A stretch of 64,000 nt of DNA from contig NZ_QUNH01000002.1 of the NCBI RefSeq assembly GCF_003387355.1, positions 227,606-291,605 on the forward strand. The letters are read 5' to 3'. Below, piece by piece: positions 33,259-42,386 of the stretch (positions within the stretch are counted from its first letter, which is position 1; the number at the start of each line of letters is the position of its first letter). The position numbers were made by a program, and so were the translations under genes. The notes under the pieces were generated by a model. The model saw nothing but the letters and a program-made list of their open reading frames with translations. It was not told where the DNA came from and made no database searches. Source of the stretch: Winogradskyella sediminis (lineage in GTDB: Bacteria; Bacteroidota; Bacteroidia; Flavobacteriales; Flavobacteriaceae).

Positions 33259-35046
33259 TTAAAACGCAAATTGTATAGGAAGTGAAACATCTATTCTGGT
33301 ACCTTCAGATTTATCTGTAATAGCTACTCTACCATTAGTGTTTTTTAGTTTATTTATAATTTCAATTCTATTTTTGGTAATCGCCATTCCCATTGATTTA
33401 TTGTCATCATTAGTGTTATTTGAAATCGATTTTTTTCGACCAATACCATTATCATCTACGCTACAAATGAGCATGTTATTTTCCATTTTAAATGAAATTT
33501 TGAGAAGACCTGGAGTATCCTTTTGAGATAAACCATGTATTATACTGTTTTCAATAAACGGCTGAAGTATCATTGGTGGAACTAAGATGTTGTCTGCATC
33601 GAGATCTTTAGCGACCTCAATTGTATATTCAAATTTATCATTAAAACGTTTGCGCTCAATATCCATATAGGTCTTCAGTAGTGCTATATCATCACTTAAA
33701 AGAATTTCTTTTTTTTCAGAATTTTCTAATGTAAGTCGCATCAGTTTTGCAAATTTACTTAAGTAGTTACTTGCCGATTGCGTATCGTTTTTTAGAATAT
33801 AATCTCCTATAGAGTTTAAAGAATTAAAAATAAAATGCGGATTCATTTGCGAACGTAGCGCTTTTAATTCTGTATCCGAAACCTTAGCATTAAACTCTGC
33901 TTCTTTAGATTTTGATACGGCTTCTTGCTTTCTTCTGTATAATACAAATCCAATTAAAGTGGCTATAAGAAGTCCAGAGCCACCTATAATCGAAGCGTTT
34001 TTAATAGATTTTTGACGTTCAATTTCTATTTCAGAAATTGCTTTATGTTTATCGGCTTCGTACTGAATTTCTTTTCGAGATATTTCGAGCTTACGATCGG
34101 CATTTATAAGACTATCTCTTAAAACAATATGTTTTTTGTAGGTGTTAAAGGCGTTTTTGTAATCTCTTTTTTCAAGATACACATGTGCTAAAGTTTCTAA
34201 AGCCGCATTTTTTGTAGCCAAACTATTTAAGGCTTCATGTAATTTTAAACTATTAAGGGCATAATATTCTGCTTTTTCAATGTCCTTATTTTGTAAATAA
34301 ACTTCAGCTGCATTTGTGTAAGCAGTGACACGGAGTCCTTCGATATTGTGTTTTTCTATAAGGTTTAGACTTTCTTTAGTGCTCGCTAAGGCATCTTTTA
34401 GTAATCCAACATTGGCTTGAACAATACTTAAATTAGTTTTAATATTAGCGAGGAAAATGAAATGATTATTTTGTTCCGCTCCTTTAAGTGCTTCCGTATA
34501 ATAGTGCAATGCGGAGTCGAGCTGCTTTTGATCACCATAAACATTACCAATATAAAATTGAGTGCTGAATTTGCTTTTATTTTCAGGGTTTTTTAATAAG
34601 GTTTTAAAACTTTGTAAGGCTTTGTCATAGTTTTGTTGTTCGTAATTTATAAGTCCAATATTGGTAAGTACACCAACTTCATAACGCTTATAGATTTGTG
34701 CTTTTTCAAAAACATCATAACTTTTTTGGTAGTAATGTAATCCCTCTAAAGGGTCAGATAAAAAGTAGTGATTTATAATACCTAGATTGTTATAAGATAT
34801 CGCAATGCCTTTTGGGTAGTTTAGCTTTTTAGAAATTTCTAATGTTTTGGTAACATATCCAGGCCATGTGGTATCTGCAGGAGTTAAGAACATTTTTCTG
34901 GCTGTATACTTGATTCTCAAATTAACATAATTGGTGTCTTGTGTTTTATAATTCTGAATAACATGCGCTAAGGAATCGAGCATTTTATTTTGAGAAAAAG
35001 AACACATCGACATGACAGCGAAACAGAAAAAGAGGAGGTTTTTCAT
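33259..35046 (-). CDS. LytS-type sensor histidine kinase with TPR sensor region
   Basis: The 595-residue protein has a signal/anchor (LFFCFAVMSMCSFSQ). Periplasmic TPR repeats span about 55-300 (for example GLHYYQKSYDVFEKAQ, YKNAFNTYKKHIVL). One membrane span lies near 350-370 (ASIIGGSGLLIATLIGFVLYRR), with a coiled-coil linker next to it. A HisKA_LytS domain (LRSQMNPHFIFNSLNSIGDYILKND) and a HATPase domain (PPMILQPFIENSIIHG; DNGIGRKKS) follow. The periplasmic part may bind a protein partner. It phosphorylates the LytTR regulator downstream. Confidence 0.93.
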   Translation of the reverse strand: MKNLLFFCFAVMSMCSFSQNKMLDSLAHVIQNYKTQDTNYVNLRIKYTARKMFLTPADTTWPGYVTKTLEISKKLNYPKGIAISYNNLGIINHYFLSDPLEGLHYYQKSYDVFEKAQIYKRYEVGVLTNIGLINYEQQNYDKALQSFKTLLKNPENKSKFSTQFYIGNVYGDQKQLDSALHYYTEALKGAEQNNHFIFLANIKTNLSIVQANVGLLKDALASTKESLNLIEKHNIEGLRVTAYTNAAEVYLQNKDIEKAEYYALNSLKLHEALNSLATKNAALETLAHVYLEKRDYKNAFNTYKKHIVLRDSLINADRKLEISRKEIQYEADKHKAISEIEIERQKSIKNASIIGGSGLLIATLIGFVLYRRKQEAVSKSKEAEFNAKVSDTELKALRSQMNPHFIFNSLNSIGDYILKNDTQSASNYLSKFAKLMRLTLENSEKKEILLSDDIALLKTYMDIERKRFNDKFEYTIEVAKDLDADNILVPPMILQPFIENSIIHGLSQKDTPGLLKISFKMENNMLICSVDDNGIGRKKSISNNTNDDNKSMGMAITKNRIEIINKLKNTNGRVAITDKSEGTRIDVSLPIQFAF

Positions 35047-35224
35047 TTACAAATTCAGTTAATAGCAGGTTAAAAGTAGTGATTTATTGTTAAAAACAAG
35101 CAACGGATTCTACGTTAATAGGTTCAAAGTCAACGATTATAGATCGGTTGTGGTTTTAATAGAGAATAATCAGTTTCTTTAAATACACAATATCATTTCT
35201 AAAATCAAAAAAATTAAAAAGCTT

Positions 35225-35758
35225 ATGAAAACAATACTCCACACTTTAACAATCGCTTTTATTGCATTATTAATAGTGAGTTGTTCTAGCAATGACGACA
35301 GTTCAGAAGGTACTACGGTGTATGGCACTATTCAGTTATCAGGATCGGACACGTCTTCTTTAGGAAATACACTATCTGTTGGAAATATTGATGCCGATGC
35401 TTTAGATAACACAGGGACTTCAAGTTCAGTGGTGCTCTCAGATGAAAATACCAGTTTTGTAAATGGAGAGCCCAATATTAGTGATCTTCTAAACGGCTTT
35501 GTTATTGTAGCTGCTGAGTTTAGTACAACTGGTAGTGCAGATGTACAGAAGGCAATTTCTATGACAATTTTAAAAAATGGAGAAGAATTTAGTTATGTCT
35601 GTTCTACACCAGCAACTAGTGCTGCAGATAATACAGATTGTGGTACAGGTTTTAGTGTCGATAAGGTGGCAAAAGTGGTTGTTTTTGATAATACTACAGT
35701 AATTAATGTAGATACTGCTACCATTTTAACTATGGATGGTACTATTAATTACGATTAA
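35225..35758 (+). CDS. Lipoprotein of unknown function
   Basis: The 177-residue lipoprotein has the signal ALLIVSCSSNDDSSEG (acylated Cys near residue 20), with an acidic stretch after the cysteine, which is the surface-export type of signal. The rest is rich in Ser, Thr, Asn and Asp and alternates in beta-strand fashion (VYGTIQLSGSDTSSL, VDTATILTMDGTINYD). No family is recognised. It starts a group with two more envelope genes, 35792 and 36253, and is probably at the outer membrane surface. Confidence 0.6.
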   Translation: MKTILHTLTIAFIALLIVSCSSNDDSSEGTTVYGTIQLSGSDTSSLGNTLSVGNIDADALDNTGTSSSVVLSDENTSFVNGEPNISDLLNGFVIVAAEFSTTGSADVQKAISMTILKNGEEFSYVCSTPATSAADNTDCGTGFSVDKVAKVVVFDNTTVINVDTATILTMDGTINYD

Positions 35759-35791
35759 GTAAGCATAGAAATTATTTTAAAATCATCTTTT

Positions 35792-36229
35792 ATGAAAACA
35801 GCCAACCGATTGCCACAAGTCCTTTTAATAAGTATGATGTTGCTTTTCTTATCTCCAATACAGGGTTGGACTCAAGAAAAGCGTATAAAAAAACCAAAGC
35901 GAAAATCGAAAATAGCAAGTGTAGATAATTTTGTTAATCATTCTTTTGAATTGTATCACAAGGTATTTGTTTACGATAGTTTAATTAAGGCAGAAGTTGA
36001 AGTCCCTGTCGAAATTGAAGATGAATTAATGGAGCGCGCAGAAAGAGATGTAGATAGTCTTTGGCAAGAGGTACCAGATATTGCCGAAGATATTAGTGAC
36101 GCGCCTTTTATGAGACAAGCAAAAGCCACTTTCAATTTAAATAGAACAAAAAACGCACTAAAGTTTTGCATGATGGCTGTAAAAACCTATTTCGTTGGTA
36201 CTGAAGAGGACGAAGAGGAAGGTAATTAA
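35792..36229 (+). CDS. Exported protein of unknown function, 145 residues
   Basis: The product has a signal peptide (VLLISMMLLFLSPIQGWTQ, cleavage near 28). A basic patch (RIKKPKRKSK) follows, and then a largely helical acidic region (VDNFVNHSFELYHKVFVYDSLIKAEVEVPVEIEDELMERAERDVDSLW). It lies 33 bases after the lipoprotein and 23 before the TPR protein, so the three are probably co-transcribed. It should be periplasmic. No known domain is recognised. Confidence 0.6.
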   Translation: MKTANRLPQVLLISMMLLFLSPIQGWTQEKRIKKPKRKSKIASVDNFVNHSFELYHKVFVYDSLIKAEVEVPVEIEDELMERAERDVDSLWQEVPDIAEDISDAPFMRQAKATFNLNRTKNALKFCMMAVKTYFVGTEEDEEEGN

Positions 36230-36252
36230 ACTACTATATAAATAATGAGGAT

Positions 36253-37134
36253 ATGAAACGAAAGGTGTTATATATGGTTGCTTTGCTAGGTTTTTATGCT
36301 GTTAGCGCACAAAGCTATAAAAACGGTTATAGAACTGATGTTTGTGCGTGTTTAGAATCTGAAAGTCTAAAGCGATCCATAACAGAAAACACATTAAAAG
36401 CATGTTTACGGAAAGTTCTGCCTAAATATGCAGATAAAATTGATGCGCAAATTGATGAACCCGATGTTAGAAAGAAATTTCAAAAAGGTCAAATAGCGCG
36501 TAGAGATTTACTCGTTGCGATGTCCTATGAATTAATTTATACCTGCGATGTCTATTTTAAACATATCGATGATCAAAGAAGAAGTACAAAACTCATTACG
36601 AGAGAAAATACTAAAAAATCCGAATTAGAAAGGTATAATCAAATGGTGGCTTTAAAACCAAACGCAATATCTTATTATATGAGGGCTCAGTTTCAGTTTA
36701 ATTTAGGAAATATTAAAGAAGCTGAAGCTGATCTAAATAAAAGTTTAGAGGTTAACCCTTATAAAGAAAGTGTAAAGCACACCAGACATGAACTGTTATT
36801 GCTAGCTTGGATATATGAAGAACAAGAAAAATATACTGAAGCTGTTGGGATTTACAATAAAATTTACATGGGCTATTATGATCAAGAAGTGGCTAAACTA
36901 CGTGCATTAGCTGATAGAAAAGCAGGTGGTACTGTCGCAAACGCTGCCAAAACGGAACCATCACAAACTGTAAAGGATGATAATGACACGGCACGAAGGA
37001 GAACTTTAGAAACAAATACTTCTACACAAGAAATTGAAAAAAAGCTAAGGTCCAATACTGAAAGTCGTGCAGTAAAAGTTAAAACAAAGAAAGATACAGC
37101 AACTCTGCGTAAGTTGTTAAAAATAGGAGGATAA
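36253..37134 (+). CDS. Exported TPR protein
   Basis: The 293-residue protein has a signal peptide (MVALLGFYAVSAQ). The middle part has Cys pairs (DVCACLESES; TLKACLRKVL) and then two TPR-like repeats (AISYYMRAQFQFNLGNIKEAEADLNKSLEVNP and HELLLLAWIYEEQEKYTEAVGIYNKIY). The C-terminal 80 residues are basic and low-complexity. It is probably a periplasmic scaffold. It is the last gene of the three-gene group, before a strong terminator at 37190-37224. Confidence 0.65.
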   Translation: MKRKVLYMVALLGFYAVSAQSYKNGYRTDVCACLESESLKRSITENTLKACLRKVLPKYADKIDAQIDEPDVRKKFQKGQIARRDLLVAMSYELIYTCDVYFKHIDDQRRSTKLITRENTKKSELERYNQMVALKPNAISYYMRAQFQFNLGNIKEAEADLNKSLEVNPYKESVKHTRHELLLLAWIYEEQEKYTEAVGIYNKIYMGYYDQEVAKLRALADRKAGGTVANAAKTEPSQTVKDDNDTARRRTLETNTSTQEIEKKLRSNTESRAVKVKTKKDTATLRKLLKIGG

Positions 37135-37189
37135 CTAGTTTAAGTAGACAATTTCTACAGTAAAAAAACAGCTATTTCGGGTTTAAGTT

Positions 37190-37224
37190 TTAAAAAACCA
37201 TCTCAAATCGAGATGGTTTTTTAA
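37190..37224. terminator. Intrinsic terminator after the TPR gene
   Basis: A perfect 15-bp stem (TTAAAAAACCATCTC at 37190-37204; GAGATGGTTTTTTAA at 37210-37224) with a 5-base loop lies 55 bases beyond the stop of the TPR gene. It can work in either direction. Confidence 0.85.
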
Positions 37225-37270
37225 ATTAAACCCATTACATTTGAGGTATAAACTTCTAATAAAACCAAAT

Positions 37271-37696
37271 ATGAGTAAAGACACTTTAGCATTTATTATT
37301 TTGTTTATGGTGTTTTTTAACCTCTCAGCTCAGGACATTTTAGGCCAGTGGAAAACCATAGACGACAATACAGGTGATGCTAAATCTATTGTAGAAATCT
37401 ATGAAGAAGATGGTGAAATTTATGGTAAAATTATAGCTGTTTTTAATCCTGAAGTAGAATTTAGAACGTGTAACGATTGTAGTGGTCCACACAAGGATCA
37501 GCCTATAGTAGGATTAGTCTTTATAGAAGGTTTAAAGCGAAATAATGACGTATATGAAGGTGGTACAATTTTAAATCCAGAAAATGGTAAAACCTATCGT
37601 TGCCGTCTTAAATTAGAAGAGGACACAGATACGCTTCAGGTTAGAGGATACCTCGCATTTTTTTACAGAACACAATATTGGAAACGCGTAAAATAA
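37271..37696 (+). CDS. DUF2147 family exported protein
   Basis: The ATG at 37271 gives 141 residues; an in-frame TTG at 37241 adds ten residues upstream of the signal peptide and is not favoured. The signal is LAFIILFMVFFNLSAQ. The mature part has the DUF2147 signature ILGQWKTIDDNTGDAKSIVEIYEEDG and YGKIIAVFNPE, with the cysteine pair CNDCSG. The fold is lipocalin-like in this family. It is presumably periplasmic. Its stop shares a base with the priA start (TAATG), so the two are coupled, although their functions seem unrelated. Confidence 0.83.
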   Translation: MSKDTLAFIILFMVFFNLSAQDILGQWKTIDDNTGDAKSIVEIYEEDGEIYGKIIAVFNPEVEFRTCNDCSGPHKDQPIVGLVFIEGLKRNNDVYEGGTILNPENGKTYRCRLKLEEDTDTLQVRGYLAFFYRTQYWKRVK

Positions 37697-40149
37697 TGTT
37701 ACATTTTATAGACGTCATACTGCCAATTCCGCTTCAAAAAGCGTTTACTTATCATATCACTGAAGCCGAATCTAAATTTCTGGCACCAGGAATGCGTGTG
37801 GCTGTACCTTTTGGTAAAAGCAAGGTATATACGGCTTTGGTTTATAGTATTCATAAAAATCCTCCCACGGCTTATGAAGCCAAAACTATTCATCAAATTT
37901 TAGATGATACACCAGTTATCACTCCAAATCAATTAAAACATTGGGATTGGATTGCAACGTATTATATGTGTAGTTTGGGAGAAGTAATGCGAGCAGCAAT
38001 GCCAAACGCATTTCTATTAGAAAGTGAAACAATTATTTCTAGAAATGAAAAAAACACGATTGAAACTTCCGAATTAAAAGATGAGGAATATTTAATTTAT
38101 GAAGCGTTACAGCATCAATCATCTTTAAAGATTAACGATGTAGTGTCTATCTTAGATAGAAAACGTGTACTACCTATTATAAATGGTTTGGTAAAGAAGG
38201 GCGTTTTAAATTTACAAGAAGAACTATACGAAAAGTATACTCCAAAATTGGTGCGTTATGTTAAGTTACATCACAATCATAAATCGCAAGAAAAACTACA
38301 AGCGTTATTAAAAGAATTAAGTAGAGCGCCTAAACAACGCGAAGTGGTACTCACTTTGTTTACCATGGAAGCCTCTTTAAAACAGCCTATAAAAGTTTCG
38401 GATCTTGCGGAACGAAGTGGTGCATCAACTTCAATAATAAAAACCTTAATTGATAAGGCCATTTTAGAGGAATATCATATTCAGGTAGATAGGGTGCAGT
38501 TTGATGGTGAAGGAGATGCAGATGCAAAACATTTAAGTGACGCACAACAAGAGGCTTATCAACAAATTGAAGCCGTTTTTAAAGACAAATCGGTTGCTTT
38601 ACTGCATGGTGTAACCTCTTCCGGAAAAACTGAGATCTATGTACAGCTCATTCAAAATCAACTAAATACAGGGAAACAGGTGCTCTATTTGTTACCCGAA
38701 ATTGCTCTAACAACACAATTGGTAAATAGACTTCAGGATTATTTTGGTGATAAAGTTGCTGTGTTTCACTCTAGATACTCAGGGAATGAAAGGGTAGAAG
38801 TGTGGCAAAATATGTTGCTAAACACTGAAAAAGCGCAAGTTATTATCGGCGCACGTTCGTCCTTGTTATTACCTTTTAAAAACCTAGGGTTAATCATTGT
38901 AGATGAGGAGCATGAGTCTTCCTATAAACAATTCGATCCGGCACCACGATATCATGCCAGAGATGCTGCCATTGTTTTGGCGCATATGTTTCAGGCCAAA
39001 ACACTATTAGGATCTGCAACTCCAAGTTTAGAGAGTTATTTTAATGCCAGCCAGGGAAAATATGGATTGGTGGAATTAAATACACGTTACAATAATGTGT
39101 TAATGCCAGATATTGAATTGGTCGATTTAGCCGATAAGTACAAGCGGAAACGCATGAAAGGGCATTTTAGCGATCGATTAATTGAAGAGATGACAGAAAC
39201 TTTAGAAGAAGGGTTTCAAATTATATTATTTCAAAATCGTCGTGGGTTTTCTCCCATTATTGAGTGTACCACTTGCGGCACTTCTCCTCAATGTCCCAAT
39301 TGCGACGTTAGTTTAACTTATCACCAATACAGAGATCAGTTGCGTTGTCACTATTGTGGTTATAACTCTGCAATGCAAAAAAGTTGTCAGGCCTGCGGAA
39401 ATGCTACATTAGATACTAAAGGTTTTGGTACTGAACAAATAGAAGAAGAGGTTAAGGTGTTATTTCCTGAAAAGAAAGTAGCACGAATGGATTTAGATAC
39501 TACACGAGGTAAATACGGTTTCGATAAAATAATCAACAGTTTTGAACAACGTGAAATAGATATTTTAGTAGGAACACAGATGCTTACAAAAGGTCTCGAC
39601 TTTAGGTTTGTAAAATTAGTTGGCATTATGAATGCCGATAATTTATTGAATTTTCCAGACTTTAGAGCCCATGAACGTAGTTATCAATTAATGGCTCAAG
39701 TGTCTGGTAGAGCAGGACGAACAGATTTACGTGGAAAAGTATTAATTCAAACCTATAATCCGCATCATAATATTTTGCAACAAGTGTCTACCAATTCATA
39801 TAAAGAGATGTATGCCGAGCAAATGAATGAACGCTATAATTATAAGTATCCACCGATTTACCGATTAATTAAAATTACGTTTAAGCACAAAGATTACAAC
39901 CGTGTTAATTTAGCTGCAGATTGGTATGCTAAATCATTAAGGCAACTTTTTAAAGCCAATGTTTTAGGACCTGAGTTTCCACCAGTATCTCGTATTAGAA
40001 ATTTGTACCATAAAAATGTGTTGGTAAAGATTCCTCAAAAACAATCGTTGGTAAAAACAAAAGAAGCCATTCAAAAAATAGATAATAGTTTTAATGCTAT
40101 TAAAGATTTTAGACCTGTGAGAGTAGTTATTAATGTCGATAATTATTAA
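37696..40149 (+). CDS. priA: Primosomal replication restart helicase PriA
   Basis: The ATG at 37696 gives 817 residues (a TTG at 37678 adds six). The N-terminal 3'-binding domain begins MLHFIDVILPIPLQKAFTY. Helicase motifs include Walker A GVTSSGKTE and the DEEH box (IVDEEHESSYKQ), with ARD following. The zinc-binding region has CTTCGTSPQCPNCDVSL and LRCHYCGYN, CQACGN (eight cysteines). QVSGRAGRTDLRGKVLIQT is motif VI. It restarts stalled replication forks by loading the replisome. Full length matches the family (about 820 in Bacteroidota). Confidence 0.97.
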   Translation: MLHFIDVILPIPLQKAFTYHITEAESKFLAPGMRVAVPFGKSKVYTALVYSIHKNPPTAYEAKTIHQILDDTPVITPNQLKHWDWIATYYMCSLGEVMRAAMPNAFLLESETIISRNEKNTIETSELKDEEYLIYEALQHQSSLKINDVVSILDRKRVLPIINGLVKKGVLNLQEELYEKYTPKLVRYVKLHHNHKSQEKLQALLKELSRAPKQREVVLTLFTMEASLKQPIKVSDLAERSGASTSIIKTLIDKAILEEYHIQVDRVQFDGEGDADAKHLSDAQQEAYQQIEAVFKDKSVALLHGVTSSGKTEIYVQLIQNQLNTGKQVLYLLPEIALTTQLVNRLQDYFGDKVAVFHSRYSGNERVEVWQNMLLNTEKAQVIIGARSSLLLPFKNLGLIIVDEEHESSYKQFDPAPRYHARDAAIVLAHMFQAKTLLGSATPSLESYFNASQGKYGLVELNTRYNNVLMPDIELVDLADKYKRKRMKGHFSDRLIEEMTETLEEGFQIILFQNRRGFSPIIECTTCGTSPQCPNCDVSLTYHQYRDQLRCHYCGYNSAMQKSCQACGNATLDTKGFGTEQIEEEVKVLFPEKKVARMDLDTTRGKYGFDKIINSFEQREIDILVGTQMLTKGLDFRFVKLVGIMNADNLLNFPDFRAHERSYQLMAQVSGRAGRTDLRGKVLIQTYNPHHNILQQVSTNSYKEMYAEQMNERYNYKYPPIYRLIKITFKHKDYNRVNLAADWYAKSLRQLFKANVLGPEFPPVSRIRNLYHKNVLVKIPQKQSLVKTKEAIQKIDNSFNAIKDFRPVRVVINVDNY

Positions 40150-40182
40150 GCCTCATTAAGTCTTTCACTTATTTAACTAAAA

Positions 40183-40210
40183 AATCCCAAGCCTTTAAGT
40201 ACTTGGGATT
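40183..40210. terminator. Intrinsic terminator between priA and the LytTR gene
   Basis: A 9-bp stem (AATCCCAAG at 40183-40191; CTTGGGATT at 40202-40210) is followed by TCTTTAT and preceded by an A-run. It lies between convergent genes. Confidence 0.7.
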
Positions 40211-40255
40211 CTTTATAATGTATAATGTAATGTTTTGAATGTTAATGTAATGATT

Positions 40256-40951
40256 CTACATATTATTTAAAGCATCTACTAATTGGGTCTTTTTATTTCG
40301 ACTCAATGGAATCTCATAGGCGCCAACTTCAACATTTTTACTGTTAAAGCGGTCAATCTTATCGAGATTTACAATATAAGATTTGTGGATTCTTAAGAAC
40401 TTACCTTCGGGCAGCTCACTTTCAAAAGCTTTCATTGTAGATAATACAACTAAGCTGTTTTCTTCTGTGACTACTTTAACATAATCTCCAAGGGCTTCAA
40501 TCCATTTAATATCCTTTATGTAAACTTTACGTTTTTTTAGGTTACTTTTTACAAAGATATGCTCACCATCAGTTTCGTTAAAATCAAGTTTTAATTTATG
40601 TTGTTCAATGGCTTTTTCTACGGCCGTATTAAAACGTTCTTTGGTAATTGGTTTCTGAAGATAATCAGTGGCATCATAATTAAATGCTTTAAAAGCATAC
40701 TCAGTTTTGCCGGTAACAAAAATAATTTGGGGTTTGTTGTTGAGCACATCTAGCAACTCAAAACCGTTTAATACAGGCATCTCTATATCTAAGAAGATAA
40801 GATCAACTTTATGGGTATTAAGACCGTTTTTTGTTTCTAACGCGCTACTGTACTCTGCAATAAGGTTAAGTGAGGAATGATTCTCAATTAACTTTACTAT
40901 AGAGAGGCGCTGAATCGCAGAATCATCAACAACTACACAGTTTAAAGTCAT
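40256..40951 (-). CDS. LytTR-type response regulator without a linked kinase
   Basis: The 231-residue protein has a receiver domain (MTLNCVVVDDSAIQ; phospho-acceptor Asp55 in DLIFLDIEMPVLNGFELL; KPITKE motif with the conserved lysine) and a LytTR DNA-binding domain (about 125-230, LRIHKSYIVNLDKIDRFN, ending EIPLSRNKKTQL). The kinase is not next to it. It is divergent from the rpsF operon. The target genes are unknown. Confidence 0.93.
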   Translation of the reverse strand: MTLNCVVVDDSAIQRLSIVKLIENHSSLNLIAEYSSALETKNGLNTHKVDLIFLDIEMPVLNGFELLDVLNNKPQIIFVTGKTEYAFKAFNYDATDYLQKPITKERFNTAVEKAIEQHKLKLDFNETDGEHIFVKSNLKKRKVYIKDIKWIEALGDYVKVVTEENSLVVLSTMKAFESELPEGKFLRIHKSYIVNLDKIDRFNSKNVEVGAYEIPLSRNKKTQLVDALNNM

Positions 40952-41086
40952 AACATTATTAATTTTAGGTTAAGATATCGACAATAGTACGATAATTTCG
41001 GTTAAAAAACAAATAATACCGACAAACCGTAGAATTTAACATTAATTTTATTGGGTAATTTCCTTTGATTATTTAGGCTTAAAACG

Positions 41087-41117
41087 TTGTCAAATATAGA
41101 AATTAGTTGTATTTTTG
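41087..41117 (+). promoter_or_regulatory. Promoter of the rpsF-rpsR-rplI operon
   Basis: TTG (41087-41089) and TATTTTTG (41110-41117) are 20 bases apart, matching the Bacteroidota consensus. The transcript would begin near 41123, about 28 bases before the rpsF ATG. Confidence 0.8.
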
Positions 41118-41150
41118 CAGCCGTTTTAACAATAAACAAAATTATTTATT

Positions 41151-41501
41151 ATGAATCATTATGAAACTGTTTTCATCTTAAATCCCGTTTTATCTGAAGA
41201 TCAGATAAAGGAGACAGTAAAGAAATATGAGGATTTCCTCGTTTCTAAAGGAGCTAAGATGGTATCAAAAGAAGATTGGGGACTAAAAAAGTTAGCTTAC
41301 CCAATTCAAAACAAAAAAAGTGGTTTTTATCACTTATTTGAATACCAGGTATCTGGTGAAGTTATTGAGCCTTTAGAGGTTGAATTTAGACGTGACGAGC
41401 GTTTTATGCGTTACTTAACTGTGAAATTAGATAAACATGCTATTTCATGGGCTGAGAGAAGAAGAGAAAAAATGAAAGTTAAAGCAAAAGCAAAAGCGTA
41501 A
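41151..41501 (+). CDS. rpsF: 30S ribosomal protein S6
   Basis: The 116-residue protein begins [21 protein letters not shown] and contains [23 protein letters not shown], both S6 signatures. The C-terminus is basic with [10 protein letters not shown]. It binds 16S rRNA with S18 on the 30S platform. It is the first gene of the rpsF-rpsR-rplI operon, and rpsR begins two bases after its stop. A consensus promoter lies upstream. Confidence 0.98.
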   Translation: MNHYETVFILNPVLSEDQIKETVKKYEDFLVSKGAKMVSKEDWGLKKLAYPIQNKKSGFYHLFEYQVSGEVIEPLEVEFRRDERFMRYLTVKLDKHAISWAERRREKMKVKAKAKA

Positions 41502-41503
41502 TT

Positions 41504-41800
41504 ATGTCATCAATAGAACAACAAGCAAAAGGAAAAAAAGACGGTGAGATTAGATATCTTACTCCTCTTAACATAGAAACTTCTAAAACTAAGAAGTATT
41601 GTCGTTTTAAGAAATCTGGAATTAAGTATGTAGATTATAAAGATGCAGACTGGTTATTAGGTTTTGTAAACGAGCAAGGTAAATTACTACCAAGACGTTT
41701 AACAGGAACGTCTTTAAAATATCAAAGAAAAGTATCTGTGGCTGTAAAAAGAGCTAGACATTTAGCACTTATGCCATACGTTGCTGATTTATTAAAATAA
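41504..41800 (+). CDS. rpsR: 30S ribosomal protein S18
   Basis: The 98-residue protein has the S18 core: [23 protein letters not shown], then [38 protein letters not shown]. It binds S6 on the 30S platform. It has an N-terminal extension ([15 protein letters not shown]) and a lone cysteine (Cys32 region), so it is not the zinc-binding C+ form. It is the second gene of the operon. Confidence 0.98.
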   Translation: MSSIEQQAKGKKDGEIRYLTPLNIETSKTKKYCRFKKSGIKYVDYKDADWLLGFVNEQGKLLPRRLTGTSLKYQRKVSVAVKRARHLALMPYVADLLK

Positions 41801-41812
41801 AATATCATAACA

Positions 41813-42274
41813 ATGGAACTTATATTAAAACAAGACGTTGAAAATTTAGGATTTAAAGACGATATTGTATCTGTTAAGAACGGTTATGGTAGAAACTTTT
41901 TAATTCCTCAAGGACAAGCTATTATGGCTACTGCTTCTGCTAAGAAAGTATTAGCTGAAACTTTAAAGCAAAGAGCTTACAAAGAAAAAACGATTATTGC
42001 TGATGCTGAAAAAACGGCTGAAGCTTTAAGAGGTTTAGATATTAAAATTACAGCTAAAGCTGGAACTGGTGCAACTGCTGGAGATAAATTATTTGGTTCT
42101 ATCACCACAATAGATTTAGCCGCTGCATTGAAAAACGCAGGTCACGATGTTGAAAAGAAATTTATTTCTATCAATGGTGGTAACATTAAGCGTTTAGGTC
42201 AGTACGAAGCTGCAATTAGATTACACAGATCGGTAACTGTAGATTTAACTTTCGAAGTTATCGCTGACGCATAA
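41813..42274 (+). CDS. rplI: 50S ribosomal protein L9
   Basis: The 153-residue protein has the L9 N-domain MELILKQDVENLGFKDDIVSVKNGYGRNFLIPQGQA, the long central helix (about 42-75) and the C-domain GGNIKRLGQYEAAIRLHRSVTVDL. It binds 23S rRNA near the L1 stalk and affects reading-frame fidelity. It is the last gene of the rpsF operon, before a terminator at 42294-42325. Confidence 0.98.
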   Translation: MELILKQDVENLGFKDDIVSVKNGYGRNFLIPQGQAIMATASAKKVLAETLKQRAYKEKTIIADAEKTAEALRGLDIKITAKAGTGATAGDKLFGSITTIDLAAALKNAGHDVEKKFISINGGNIKRLGQYEAAIRLHRSVTVDLTFEVIADA

Positions 42275-42293
42275 TCTTTTTATTACAAATTTT

Positions 42294-42325
42294 AAAAGCC
42301 GTTTAGTTTTCTAAGCGGTTTTTTT
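42294..42325 (+). terminator. Terminator of the ribosomal protein operon
   Basis: The stem AAGCCGTTTAG (from 42296) pairs with CTAAGCGGTTT (to 42321) with two G-U pairs and a short TTTT loop, then a run of T. It lies 20 bases after the rplI stop. Confidence 0.75.
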
Positions 42326-42386
42326 ATAATTTTTTTTTAGAATCCTATCAGAACTTTAGTTGAGCTAGCATATAACCAATATTAAC

